From the NCBI RefSeq assembly GCF_001294535.1, contig NZ_LGIC01000065.1, forward strand, positions 62,001 through 126,000: 64,000 nt of DNA, in the 5' to 3' direction. Shown piece by piece: positions 27,668 through 36,235 of the stretch (position 1 is its first letter; each line of letters opens with the position of its first letter). The position numbers and the translations under genes were made by a program. The stretch is from Cypionkella psychrotolerans (GTDB lineage Bacteria; Pseudomonadota; Alphaproteobacteria; Rhodobacterales; Rhodobacteraceae). The notes under the pieces are model-generated. The model was not told where the DNA came from. It ran no database searches and was given only the letters and a program-made list of their open reading frames with translations.

Positions 27668-28048
27668 TCAGCCGACCGGTGTGCAAATCTCAATCAGCGT
27701 GCCTTCCGGCGCGCGGACATAGGCCAGCGTCTGCCCCCACGGCATCTCGGTGATCGGTTTGACCAGCACAGCCCCGGCAGCGGTGGCGCGGGCAAGCGCG
27801 GTGCTCACATCATCGGTCTCAAACGCCAGTTCGTAAGACGGTTTGGCGGGCGGCTCGGTGGCGACATCCTTGCCGATCGTGGCCATCTGCGCGTGCGACG
27901 AGAAGGCGAGTTTGGTGGCCCCGGTGATCAACTCGCCATAATCGCCGCCTTCGTGCAGGAAACCGATGTCAAAGCCAAAGGCGGCTTGGTAAAATTTCAG
28001 CGTTTCCGGCACCGAAGCGACATAGAGGATGGTGTAACGGTAGTTCAT
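27668..28048 (-). CDS. VOC family (glyoxalase-fold) protein
   Basis: The 126-residue protein has two VOC modules: YTILYVASVPETLKFYQAAFGFDI at the N-terminus and YELAFETDDVSTALARATAAGA in the middle, ending in APEGTLIEICTPVG, where a metal-binding Glu is expected. Such proteins include lactoylglutathione lyase relatives, but the reaction is not specified by sequence. It is convergent with yqeY (8 bases between stops) and precedes the DUF2244 gene by 39 bases downstream on the same strand. Confidence 0.87.
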   Translation of the reverse strand: MNYRYTILYVASVPETLKFYQAAFGFDIGFLHEGGDYGELITGATKLAFSSHAQMATIGKDVATEPPAKPSYELAFETDDVSTALARATAAGAVLVKPITEMPWGQTLAYVRAPEGTLIEICTPVG

Positions 28049-28087
28049 GGCAGCGCCTTTCTGTGCGTGGCCGCGAGTGTGTCGCGC

Positions 28088-28576
28088 TTAGCGCAGGGCG
28101 GCAAGGCGTTTGCGCAGATCGGCTTCCAGCGCCACGCGGTCTTCAGGCGGTAGGAAGGCTCCGAGTTCAACCTCGCGCCCATTGCCGGTTAGGGTCAGGT
28201 AATCCGGCACTGGGCCTTTGGTTTTGTGCAAGGTGATGCGGACCCAATGCGGGTTGGCCTGCCACGCCTTCCGCAGCCCGCGCGGGCCGTGGCGGATCAG
28301 GGTGATCTCGGTTGCGGTAAGGGTCAGGTCTTCAAGAATTTCCCCGTCCTTGTAGCTGCGATTAAGCGCCCACCAGATGCCCGCGATGGCCGCGATCAGG
28401 AAGGGCAGCAGACCCCACAGCACGGGTGAGCCGATCAACACCAGCAGCGGCAAAGCGATCAGCGCCGCCGTGCCGCCAATAAACCAAACCATGCCGCGCC
28501 GGGGGAGCGAGCGGTAGGGCCAGAGATGCAGGCGCTGGGTGTCGTCGCCAGAGGGGGGAAACCATTCGTACGGCAT
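28088..28576 (-). CDS. DUF2244 membrane protein
   Basis: A 162-residue inner-membrane protein with two adjacent hydrophobic segments (about residues 28-47 and 53-72) after the MPYEW start, then a C-terminal soluble beta domain (ITLIRHGPRGLRKAWQANPHWVRI). The whole fits DUF2244, frequent in alphaproteobacteria and often near cytochrome oxidase genes; here ctaD lies 650 bases away. No function is known. The start is uncertain: ATG 28576 gives the usual N-terminus but no clear ribosome binding site; an ATG at 28621 would add 15 residues. Confidence 0.82.
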   Translation of the reverse strand: MPYEWFPPSGDDTQRLHLWPYRSLPRRGMVWFIGGTAALIALPLLVLIGSPVLWGLLPFLIAAIAGIWWALNRSYKDGEILEDLTLTATEITLIRHGPRGLRKAWQANPHWVRITLHKTKGPVPDYLTLTGNGREVELGAFLPPEDRVALEADLRKRLAALR

Positions 28577-28718
28577 AAGGCACAAGATAATATGCAGGGC
28601 GGGAAAGGGAAGTCGGGACATAGCGGCACATTTACTTTTACTTTCCGCCGGTGGTGCGGCAAAAATTTATCTCGCGAAGGCGTACAACGTAATGCGGGAC
28701 GTAGGCGAAGGTGTGCGG

Positions 28719-29135
28719 ATGAAAGCGGCTTCGGGGATTATGGAAACAGCGATCTACGCCCGCGATCTTGATGCGGCAGAGGCGTTTTATCGTGATGTCT
28801 TCGGGCTGGAGCTGGTCAGTAAAGTACCAGATCGACTGGTGTTCTTCAAATGCGGCCAGCAGATGCTGTTGCTGTTCAACCCCGACAAATCGCGCGAAAA
28901 CGACCCAGAGATTGTCATCCCCCGGCATGGCACCGAAGGCGCGGGGCATTTCTGCTTTCATGCCAAGGACCGGGCGGAGGTGGAGGCATGGCGTGATCAC
29001 TTCGTGGCGTTGGGTGTTCCGGTCGAGCGTCACCATATTTGGCCGAATGGCGCGCATTCGGTCTATGTGCGCGATCCGACAGGGAACTCGGTTGAGGTTG
29101 GCGAGGCTGCACTTTGGGGGTTTGCGTCGATCTAG
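28719..29135 (+). CDS. VOC family protein, fosfomycin-resistance/catechol dioxygenase-like
   Basis: A 138-residue glyoxalase-fold protein. The first module reads METAIYARDLDAAEAFYRDVFGLEL; the second has GAGHFCFHAKDRAEVEAW (metal-binding His) and VYVRDPTGNSVEVGEAALW (metal-binding Glu). With these ligands it is likely a metalloenzyme or thiol transferase relative. ATG 28719 has a GAAGG stretch before it; ATG 28692 would add nine residues. It is divergent from DUF2244 and ends at a bidirectional terminator shared with ctaD. Confidence 0.85.
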   Translation: MKAASGIMETAIYARDLDAAEAFYRDVFGLELVSKVPDRLVFFKCGQQMLLLFNPDKSRENDPEIVIPRHGTEGAGHFCFHAKDRAEVEAWRDHFVALGVPVERHHIWPNGAHSVYVRDPTGNSVEVGEAALWGFASI

Positions 29136-29180
29136 TAAAGCCGCCGATTGGCATTGGTGTTAGATTGGTGACAACACATA

Positions 29181-29214
29181 AAAAAAAGCCCCGCATCGCT
29201 GCGGGGCTTTTTTA
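29181..29214. terminator. Bidirectional intrinsic terminator between VOC gene and ctaD
   Basis: A perfect hairpin of AAAAAAGCCCCGCA with TGCGGGGCTTTTTT around a TCGC loop. The A-run and T-run let it end transcripts from both convergent genes. Confidence 0.93.
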
Positions 29215-29229
29215 GTTTCAAACCGAACC

Positions 29230-30900
29230 TCAATGGCCGCGGTTGTGGTCCCAATCGCTCTGCTTGGGAAGCTGCTCGAACGTGTGTTCGGGCGGCGGGC
29301 AGGGCAGGGTCCATTCCAGCGTATCGGCGTATTCGTTCCAGTAGTTGTTCTCGGTGATCTTCTTGCCCCAGAACAGGGTGTAGAAGACGATGCCGATGAA
29401 CAGCAGGAACGAAGCGAAGGACAAGAACGCCCCCATCGACGAGACATAGTTCCAGTAGGCGTAAGCCTCGGGATAGTCGATGTAGCGGCGTGGCATGCCT
29501 TGGCGACCGAGGAAGTGCTGCGGGAAGAAGGTGACGTTCGCGCCGATGAACATCATGTAGAAGTGCAGCTTGCCCGCCCATTCCGGATACTGACGGCCCG
29601 ACATTTTGCCCAGCCAGAAGTAAATCCCGGCGAAGATGCCGAACACAGCGCCCAAAGACATCACATAGTGGAAGTGCGCGATGACATAATAGGTGTCGTG
29701 ATAGGCGCGGTCCACCGGAGCCTGTGACAGAACGATGCCGGTCACGCCGCCAACGGTGAACAGGAACAAGAAGCCAAACGCCCAGAGCATCGGGGTTTTC
29801 AGCTCAATCGAGCCGCCCCACATCGTGGCGATCCATGAGAAGATCTTGATGCCGGTCGGCACCGCGATCACCATGGTTGCCAGCATGAAGTAGCTTTGCT
29901 GGTTCAGCGACATGCCCACGGTATACATGTGGTGCGCCCAGACCACGAAGCCCAGCACGCCAATCGCCACCATCGCGTAAACCATCGGCAGGTAGCCAAA
30001 GATCGGTTTGCGCGAGAAGGTCGAGATCACTTGGCTGACGATACCGAAGGCCGGGATCACGATGATATAGACTTCCGGGTGCCCGAAGAACCACAGGATG
30101 TGCTGATACAGGATCGGGTCACCGCCACCTGACGGATCAAAGAAGGTAGTCCCGAAGTTGCGGTCGGTCAACAGCATGGTGATCGCACCGGCCAGAACTG
30201 GCAGCGCCAGCAAGATCAGCCAGGCGGTGACGAAGATCGACCAGCCGAACAGCGGCACTTTGTGCAGGGTCATCCCCGGCGTACGCATGTTCAGGAAGGT
30301 GGTGATCATGTTGATCGCGCCCAGGATCGACGACGCCCCCGACAAGTGGACTGCAAAAATCGCAAGGTCCATCGAATAGCCGCTCTCCCGGGTCGACAGC
30401 GGCGGATAGAGAACCCAACCCACGCCTGCGCCGAGTTGGTCTTCACCACCCGGAGCGAACAAAGATGCCACCGCCAGCGAGGTGCCCGCCACATACATCC
30501 AGTAGGACAGGTTGTTCATCCGCGGGAACGCCATATCTGGCGCACCGATCTGCAGCGGCATGAAGTAGTTGCCAAAGCCGCCGAACAAAGCCGGGATCAC
30601 CACGAAGAACATCATCAAGATGCCGTGCGCGGTGACGGTGGCGTTCCAGACATGGCCGTTCGGCGTACATTCACGGGCGGCATCCGCGACAAAGCGCATC
30701 CCCTCCATGCACATATACTGCACACCCGGCTCCATCAGTTCGAGCCGCATATAAACTGTGAAGATCACCGAGATCAGGCCGACAAGGCCCGAGGTGAACA
30801 GATAGAGGATCCCGATATCCTTATGGTTCGTCGACATGAACCAGCGCGTGAAAAAGCTGCGTTGCTCATGGTCGTGGCCATGGATGGCTGCGTCGGCCAT
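29230..30900 (-). CDS. ctaD: Cytochrome c oxidase subunit I (aa3 type)
   Basis: The 556-residue catalytic subunit of the proton-pumping terminal oxidase, with twelve membrane helices. Key blocks are [19 protein letters not shown] (D-channel residues), [17 protein letters not shown] (CuB His and the cross-linked Tyr), [11 protein letters not shown] (CuB His pair) and [12 protein letters not shown] (heme ligands). ATG 30900 follows GGGAG and gives [13 protein letters not shown]; the frame continues upstream to 30924. It stands alone, as ctaD does in related bacteria where ctaC-ctaG lie elsewhere. An FNR-type box lies 104 bases upstream. Confidence 0.97.
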   Translation of the reverse strand: MADAAIHGHDHEQRSFFTRWFMSTNHKDIGILYLFTSGLVGLISVIFTVYMRLELMEPGVQYMCMEGMRFVADAARECTPNGHVWNATVTAHGILMMFFVVIPALFGGFGNYFMPLQIGAPDMAFPRMNNLSYWMYVAGTSLAVASLFAPGGEDQLGAGVGWVLYPPLSTRESGYSMDLAIFAVHLSGASSILGAINMITTFLNMRTPGMTLHKVPLFGWSIFVTAWLILLALPVLAGAITMLLTDRNFGTTFFDPSGGGDPILYQHILWFFGHPEVYIIVIPAFGIVSQVISTFSRKPIFGYLPMVYAMVAIGVLGFVVWAHHMYTVGMSLNQQSYFMLATMVIAVPTGIKIFSWIATMWGGSIELKTPMLWAFGFLFLFTVGGVTGIVLSQAPVDRAYHDTYYVIAHFHYVMSLGAVFGIFAGIYFWLGKMSGRQYPEWAGKLHFYMMFIGANVTFFPQHFLGRQGMPRRYIDYPEAYAYWNYVSSMGAFLSFASFLLFIGIVFYTLFWGKKITENNYWNEYADTLEWTLPCPPPEHTFEQLPKQSDWDHNRGH

Positions 30901-31003
30901 TGGCGTCTCCCGTTGTCGTTGCATTCTTGCCCGCGCATGGAAAGTCCATGCCGGATTACAAGACGTATCTAGATTGAGGGCGGGGGCAGGGCAATGTCAG
31001 AGT

Positions 31004-31017
31004 TTGATCTGTGTCAA
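31004..31017 (-). promoter_or_regulatory. FNR/FnrL-type box upstream of ctaD
   Basis: TTGAT-CTGT-GTCAA matches the FNR consensus TTGAT-N4-ATCAA in nine of ten half-site positions. It lies about 104 bases before the ctaD start. In Rhodobacter relatives FnrL changes oxidase expression with oxygen, so control of ctaD is plausible but inferred. Confidence 0.5.
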
Positions 31018-31131
31018 TTTTTCCTGCTGTGCCGCGAGGATGCGACAGAGATTACGCATAGAAAGCGTTGGAAATGACTGACTGTTTTGCAAGGTTATCG
31101 CCGTTGTGCCGGAGCCCATAACCTGATGACG

Positions 31132-31785
31132 TCACGGGAAGAATCGCGGAAATGTTTTCAGCAGGGCTGCGTCCAGATCGGCCATGCTCACCGGTAAGCC
31201 CAGATCGACAAGGCTGGTCACACCATGCGCGCGGATGCCGCAGGGCACGATACCCGAGAAATGCGACAGATCCGGCTCGACATTGATCGAGATGCCGTGA
31301 AACGACACCCAGCGCCGCAGTTTCACCCCGATGGCCGCGATCTTATCTTCGCGCGGGCTGCCGTCCGGGTTTGCGGGAAGATCGGGGCGCACCACCCAGA
31401 CGCCGACCCGGCCCGTGCGGCGCTCGCCTTTGACGTTGAACTCGGCCAGCGTCGCGATCACCCAACCTTCCAACGCGCAAACGAATTGCCGCACATCGCG
31501 GCCACGCTGGTTCAGATCCAGCATGATATAGGCCACGCGCTGACCGGGGCCGTGATAAGTGTATTGCCCGCCGCGCCCGGCCTGAAACACCGGAAAGCGG
31601 TCGGAATCGGTCAGATCGTCCGGCTTTGCCGAGGTGCCTGCGGTGTAAAGCGGCGGATGCTCCAGCAGCCAGACGGCCTCGGGGGCGGTCCCTTCGGCAA
31701 TCGCCGCCGCACGGGCTTCCATCGCGGCCAAGGTTTCAAGGTAGGGCGCAAGCCCCGGAAGATGCTGCCATTGCACGGGATTCAT
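31132..31785 (-). CDS. lipB: Octanoyltransferase (lipoyl synthesis)
   Basis: A 217-residue LipB that moves octanoyl from acyl carrier protein to lipoyl domains, before LipA inserts sulfur. The signature [12 protein letters not shown] (residues about 71-82) is intact, as are the catalytic Lys in [15 protein letters not shown] and Cys in [11 protein letters not shown]. Length is normal. It is monocistronic, lying upstream of ctaD on the same strand with a 231-base gap, and is divergent from tRNA-Leu. Confidence 0.94.
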   Translation of the reverse strand: MNPVQWQHLPGLAPYLETLAAMEARAAAIAEGTAPEAVWLLEHPPLYTAGTSAKPDDLTDSDRFPVFQAGRGGQYTYHGPGQRVAYIMLDLNQRGRDVRQFVCALEGWVIATLAEFNVKGERRTGRVGVWVVRPDLPANPDGSPREDKIAAIGVKLRRWVSFHGISINVEPDLSHFSGIVPCGIRAHGVTSLVDLGLPVSMADLDAALLKTFPRFFP

Positions 31786-31913
31786 CGGCGCGCTCCTTAT
31801 CCTTCACGTCACAGATGGCGCGGGCAGAGCCGAAATGCAACCGCTCTCGCCCACAGGGATCAAACCATGCAGAATCCCCCTTTTCATCGCGCCAGAGTGC
31901 GGCTACATAACCG

Positions 31914-32033
31914 CCACCTTGCCGGATCAAGTGCGGATGTGGCGGAATTGGTAGACGCGCAGCGTTGAGGTCGCTGTTCTTTAATCGGAGTGAAAGTTCG
32001 AGTCTTTTCATCCGCACCAATCCGGCAAGGTGG
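31914..32033. repeat. Perfect 14-bp inverted repeat enclosing tRNA-Leu
   Basis: CCACCTTGCCGGAT at 31914-31927 and its exact complement ATCCGGCAAGGTGG at 32020-32033 flank the tRNA; the right copy starts directly after the CCA end. The primary transcript could thus pair leader with trailer and extend the acceptor stem. Confidence 0.85.
31933..32019 (+). tRNA. tRNA-Leu (GAG anticodon)
   Basis: An 87-base class II tRNA with a long variable arm. Acceptor GCGGATG pairs with CATCCGC, A73 and CCA are encoded. Anticodon stem CAGCG/CGCTG encloses loop TTGAGGT, giving GAG at 31967-31969, which reads CUC/CUU leucine codons. D arm GGCGGAATTGGTAGACGC is typical for Leu. Confidence 0.93.
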
Positions 32034-32098
32034 TTTGAGCCAGAGGCTCGCCAAATACTTCAGAGAAATCCCTTTGATTTTTGCTAAAATCAGCGTCT

Positions 32099-32111
32099 TA
32101 ACTCAAAGTTA
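32099..32111 (+). promoter_or_regulatory. Dyad TAACT-CAA-AGTTA before the RTX/Hint pseudogene
   Basis: A perfect 5-bp inverted repeat with a CAA spacer, 132 bases before the ATG of the pseudogene. A matching copy with changed but still complementary end bases lies before the intact Hint gene at 49435. Confidence 0.45.
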
Positions 32112-32125
32112 TGACCTGAACGTTA

Positions 32126-32149
32126 GGCTGAAGCTTTGCAGCCGATACG
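32126..32149 (+). repeat. Copy 1 of a two-part repeat (GGCTGAAGCTT, TTGCAGCCGATACG)
   Basis: Two blocks, GGCTGAAGCTT and TTGCAGCCGATACG, overlap here by one base upstream of the RTX/Hint pseudogene. Both recur at 34829-34839 and 34866-34879, in the same order and orientation but 26 bases apart, after the pseudogene. They therefore bracket it. Confidence 0.6.
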
Positions 32150-32243
32150 CCGCGCAAGCCAAGGCCGATCATGCCAGATTTATCGGCATTTCTCATTACC
32201 CGACTTGGCCTTGCACAAGCCCCAGTTGCAGGGTCGAATTAAC

Positions 32244-34699
32244 ATGCCCATCGCAACATCCGGCAATGACTCGCTGACGGGCACCGCTTGGGCCGACACC
32301 CTCTCTGGCCTTGCGGGCAACGACGCCATCCACGGCAACGACGGCAATGACGCACTGTATGGCGGCGCGGGCGCAGATTCGCTTTACGGCGACAATGCAC
32401 TGATCCGGTTTCGGGCGGCACCGGCAATGACATGCTGCTGGGCGATGGCCAGTGGCTGACCCAAGCCAGCTATGCCAGTGGCATTCTGGGATTGGGCACC
32501 ACGCTGACGGTGACCAACTCTGCCGACGAACCGATCTATCTGGAATGGGCCGACTCGTTAGGCAATGTGCAGCAGGTGGCAACCATCGCGGCGGGGCAGT
32601 GCTATGCCTTCTCGACCCTCAGCAGCAGCAACTACATCCTGAAAGACGAGGATGGTTATTTCCTAGAGCCGATCACTGGGGCGTTCAGCCAAACCGTCGC
32701 CTACGGCCCGAACTTGGGCGATGCACTTTATGGCGGCGCCAACGACGATTCCATGCTGGGCCAATATGGCGATGATACGCTGTACGGTGACGATGGCAAT
32801 GACTCGGTCGAGGGCGGCACGAACACCTTGAACTGCAACGGTTTCGTTCCAGTCAGGTGCTCATGTTAGGCAGCCTTTCGTTCGAAGGCCACAGGGCTTT
32901 TCCAGCCCAAGGCTGAGTGTTTGCGGCGTGGGTTATAGAAGCCGTTGATGTATTCGAAGAGGGCCTCTTCGACCTCACGCCGGGTTTGCCAGCTGCGGCG
33001 CCAGACCAGTGCCGCTTCCAGCGATTTGAAGAAGCTTTCGACGGCGGAATTATCGTAATAATTGCCTTTCCCGCTCATTGAGGGTGTCCGTGCGTGCTGG
33101 TGCAGAAGCTTCTGGTCGTCGTGAGCGCAGTATTTGGGATCCACGATCCGTGTGGTGAATGCAGCCTTGTGGTGGCCTTCGGATGGTGATCGCCATGTTC
33201 AGCGCCCTCAGAGCCAGATCCTGCTTCATACGGTTTCTGATCGCCCAGCTGTTACCTGAAAGGGATTTGCGTGCAAATCACGCAGGGCAACCACACGCCT
33301 TGAGAAAGGATCAAGGATGACAGCGAGATAGACCCAGCCCTCGCGGGTCCATATGCAAGTGATATCCCCCGCCCACTTCTGGTTTGGCCCGCCCGCCGCG
33401 AAGTCTTGTTGCAGGAGATTCGGCGCAATGTTGAAGACATGATCGCTGTCGGTCGTTCGCTTGAACCTGCGGCTGCGAACAACCTGAATGCCATTTTGGC
33501 GCATCAGACGACCGACACGACGCCCGCCAACCTGTAGGCCCAACTCGTTCAACTCCTCCGTCATGCGAGGCTTGCCAGACGGTGTTCGGTGGCGCGGGCA
33601 ATGATGTCATCGACGATGTCGCTGGCTCCAGCCAACTTGGCAATGATCTGATCTATAGTGGCAATGACGTTGTTTGGTCGGGCTTGCGCAACCATACGCT
33701 TTATGGCGATGCGGGCGATGATTCCCTGTTGGGGGAAGCCAATGACGATCAGTTTTATGGCGGCGCTGGCAATGACACTTTGGACAGTGGTGCCGACAAT
33801 GATCGGCTATTTGGCGGCATTGGTGCGGATCGGCTCGACGGCGGCAGTGGCAATGATACGCTGAGCGGAGGTGCAGGCGATAACTCCTTAACTGGCGGCA
33901 CAGGCAATGATCATTTTGCCTTTGATACCAGCTGTGACCACGATCTTGTCAGCGATTCCGATATGTCGTTGGGCGGCGGTCACACCGCAGGTCAACTCGA
34001 TGAGTCTGATTTGCACAACGCTGATGGCAGCCCGGTGCGGCCATTGGACATCAGCGTCAGTGACGATGGCCACCGTCAAGCGCTGCTAAGCTTTCCGGGC
34101 GGCGAAAGCGTGGTGCTGGTCGGCGTCAGCCCTGCTCAAGTGGCGCAAGACGGGGTGCTCCATTCCATGGGGGTGCCCTGCTTTGCTGCCGGCACGCGGA
34201 TCATGACGCCGCAGGGCGGGCGGCTTGTCGAAGATATAGCGGTGGGTGATCTGGTCTCCACCGGCTCTGGCCACGCGCTGCCAGTGCTCTGTTACGGTCA
34301 GCGCCTGGTTCAGGATCTGGCGATCCAGCCGCAGAATCAACCGATCCGACTGGCGGCTTCGGCAATCACCGCGGTCTGCTGTTGTCGCCGCAGCATGGGG
34401 TCTATCTGCTAAAGGCGGCGGGTCTGATCCGGGCGCGCCATTTGGTCGGGATCAGCCCACGCGTGGGGATCGCAAAGGGCCTCCAAAGCATCAGCTATCA
34501 CTACCTCTTGCTGCCGCAACACGACTTGCTGCTGGCAGAAGGCGCGCGGGTGGAAAGCTTCTACCCCGGTGCGATGGCGCTTGCCGCTCTGCCTGTGGTC
34601 GACCGTGCTGCGGTCGCGCCGCGATTTTGCGGCTCTGCCCGCTTGGTGTTGCCGACGCATCCGTTGAACTGTCTGCTCCAACTCTGCTTGCAAACCTGA
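32244..34699 (+). pseudogene. Broken RTX-repeat (calcium-binding) protein with C-terminal Hint domain
   Basis: The reading starts at ATG 32244 with glycine/aspartate nonapeptide repeats ([19 protein letters not shown]), shifts frame near 32397 where one G seems lost, continues with [11 protein letters not shown] and more repeats, and is cut at about 32829 by an insertion sequence. After it, repeats resume (GGAGNDVIDD, GGSGNDTLSGG), then a Hint domain with the classic PCFAAGTRIMTPQGG block. A second frameshift near 34350 separates that from the GNHRGLLLSPQHGVYLL half. So at least three lesions. Hint domains can self-cleave; RTX proteins are typically secreted by type I systems. No type I secretion genes are nearby. 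Confidence 0.88.
32829..33580 (-). mobile_element. Truncated IS3-family insertion sequence with decayed transposase (orfB)
   Basis: On the minus strand an IS3-type orfB reads TPSGKPRMTEELNELGLQVG, KWAGDITCIW (first Asp), AVILDPFSRRVV, then after damage MKQDLALRALNMAITI, HTDRGSQ and finally SMSGKGNYYDN, VESFFKS (Glu) and YINGFYNPRRKHSALGWKSP. A 38-base insertion near 33250-33289 and a frameshift near 33135 break it. The element keeps one probable end (TGAACTGCAACGG at 32829) but lacks orfA and the other end, so it was trimmed after insertion. It interrupts the RTX/Hint gene. Not able to transpose by itself. Confidence 0.87.
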
Positions 34700-35059
34700 C
34701 GGGCCGCGCTGGGTGCCGCTGCTTTCCGGGGCCTCCGCGCGGTCCTCTGCGCGCTCAAAACCTGTGCATTTGACGTTACAGCCCCGTCTGCGGGCCGGTT
34801 TTGGGAATCAGTTAGCGCTAAGCCTTTCGGCTGAAGCTTGCCTTAACCGGGCCGCGTTCACCGCCTTGCAGCCGATACGACTGCCACATGGTTCATCAAC
34901 TGCCGTTCTAAGCGGCAAACAGGGCGCAAAATGCCCGATTGAACCAGTTTGCCCGTGCAACCTTCCCGCTGCGTAATCGGGAATTGCCATCCAGTAGGCC
35001 ATTGCCGTAAGCGTATACGACAAGCGCAGGCAAACTGCCGGACACATGGGGAGATTGGC
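34700..35059. other. 360-base region between the pseudogene and the polyamine transporter
   Basis: I see no convincing gene. It contains copy 2 of the two-part repeat (34829-34839 and 34866-34879), a small hairpin AAGCC-tttc-GGCTT-like near 34820, and, close to its end, GGGGAG as ribosome binding site for the transporter ATPase. The transporter promoter must lie here, but I cannot place it. Confidence 0.5.
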
Positions 35060-36163
35060 GTGGTTGCAACCAGCCCGAACGACGCTTTCGTCGCTTTTGA
35101 ACACGTTCAGAAAAGCTATGACGGCGTGTCATTGGTCGTCAAAGACCTGAACCTTTCGATTGGCAAAGGTGAGTTTCTGACGATGTTGGGGCCATCCGGC
35201 TCGGGCAAGACCACTTGCCTGATGATGCTGGCGGGTTTTGAAACCGCGACGCATGGCCGGATCATGCTGGACGGCACCAATATCAACGAGGTGCCACCGC
35301 ACAAGCGCGGCATCGGCATGGTGTTCCAGAACTATGCGCTGTTCCCGCATATGACGGTGGGCGAAAACCTGTCGTTTCCGTTGGAAGTGCGTGGCATGGG
35401 CAAGTCCGAGCGCGAGGCCAAGGTCAAACGTGCCCTCGACATGGTGCAGATGTACAGCTTCATCAATCGCCGTCCGGCACAGCTTTCCGGTGGCCAGCAG
35501 CAGCGTATCGCCTTGGCGCGGGCCTTGGTGTTTGATCCCTCTCTGGTGCTGATGGACGAACCTTTGGGCGCTTTGGATAAACAGCTTCGCGAGCATATGC
35601 AGTTTGAAATCAAGCATTTGCACGAAAGCCTTGGCATCACGGTGGTCTATGTGACCCATGATCAGGGCGAAGCCTTGACGATGTCAGACCGTGTCGCCGT
35701 GTTCAACGATGGCCGCATCCAGCAGCTTGCGACGCCGTCAGATCTCTATGAACGCCCCGACAACAGCTTCGTCGCGCAGTTCATCGGCGAGAACAACAAG
35801 CTGCCCGGCGTGATCGAATCCATCGGCGACGGCAAATGCACCGTGCGGCTGGAAACTGGCGAAGTGATTGATGCGACGCCAGTGAACGTCTCGGAAAAGG
35901 GCGCGAAAACCCTTGTCTCGATCCGCCCCGAGCGGGTGGAATATAAGCCCGAGGCAATGCCCGCCAATGCCCACACCATCGACGCCGAGGTGATGGAGTT
36001 CATCTATATGGGCGACATGTTCCGCACGCGTTTGCGTGTTGCCGGATCGGACGAATTCGTGATCAAATCGCGCAATACCTTGGGGCAGCGCATGCTGGCC
36101 GCAGGTGAGAAGATCAAGATCGGTTGGGCACCGCAAGATGCCCGCGCGCTTGATCCAATGTGA
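35060..36163 (+). CDS. potA: Polyamine-type ABC transporter ATP-binding protein (PotA-like)
   Basis: A 367-residue ATPase of the spermidine/putrescine importer group. Walker A is LGPSGSGKTT, the signature LSGGQQQRIALARAL, Walker B LVLMDEPLGALD, then the H-loop VTHDQ. The C-terminal third is a TOBE domain (PENNKLPGV-like region and VSIRPERVEYKPEA). The start is taken as GTG 35060, 6 bases after GGGGAG; the open frame to 34949 is rejected because it runs into the non-coding leader. First gene of the transporter-agmatinase cluster. Substrate is inferred from family only. Confidence 0.9.
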   Translation: MVATSPNDAFVAFEHVQKSYDGVSLVVKDLNLSIGKGEFLTMLGPSGSGKTTCLMMLAGFETATHGRIMLDGTNINEVPPHKRGIGMVFQNYALFPHMTVGENLSFPLEVRGMGKSEREAKVKRALDMVQMYSFINRRPAQLSGGQQQRIALARALVFDPSLVLMDEPLGALDKQLREHMQFEIKHLHESLGITVVYVTHDQGEALTMSDRVAVFNDGRIQQLATPSDLYERPDNSFVAQFIGENNKLPGVIESIGDGKCTVRLETGEVIDATPVNVSEKGAKTLVSIRPERVEYKPEAMPANAHTIDAEVMEFIYMGDMFRTRLRVAGSDEFVIKSRNTLGQRMLAAGEKIKIGWAPQDARALDPM

Positions 36164-36180
36164 TCCTCCGCAAAGGGGGC

Positions 36181-36198
36181 GGCCGCAGGGACGCGGCC
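36181..36198 (+). terminator. Hairpin between the ATPase and binding-protein genes
   Basis: GGCCGC-agggac-GCGGCC, a 6-bp GC stem followed by TCTTAAC. Weak as a terminator; it may only slow RNA decay between potA-like and the binding protein gene. Confidence 0.4.
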
Positions 36199-36235
36199 TC
36201 TTAACAAACGTCCTTATCCAACCTGGGAGACCTCG

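Noticed and set aside
31736-32020. 94-codon minus-strand frame through tRNA-Leu
   Set aside because: Spurious frame over a tRNA and its flanks.
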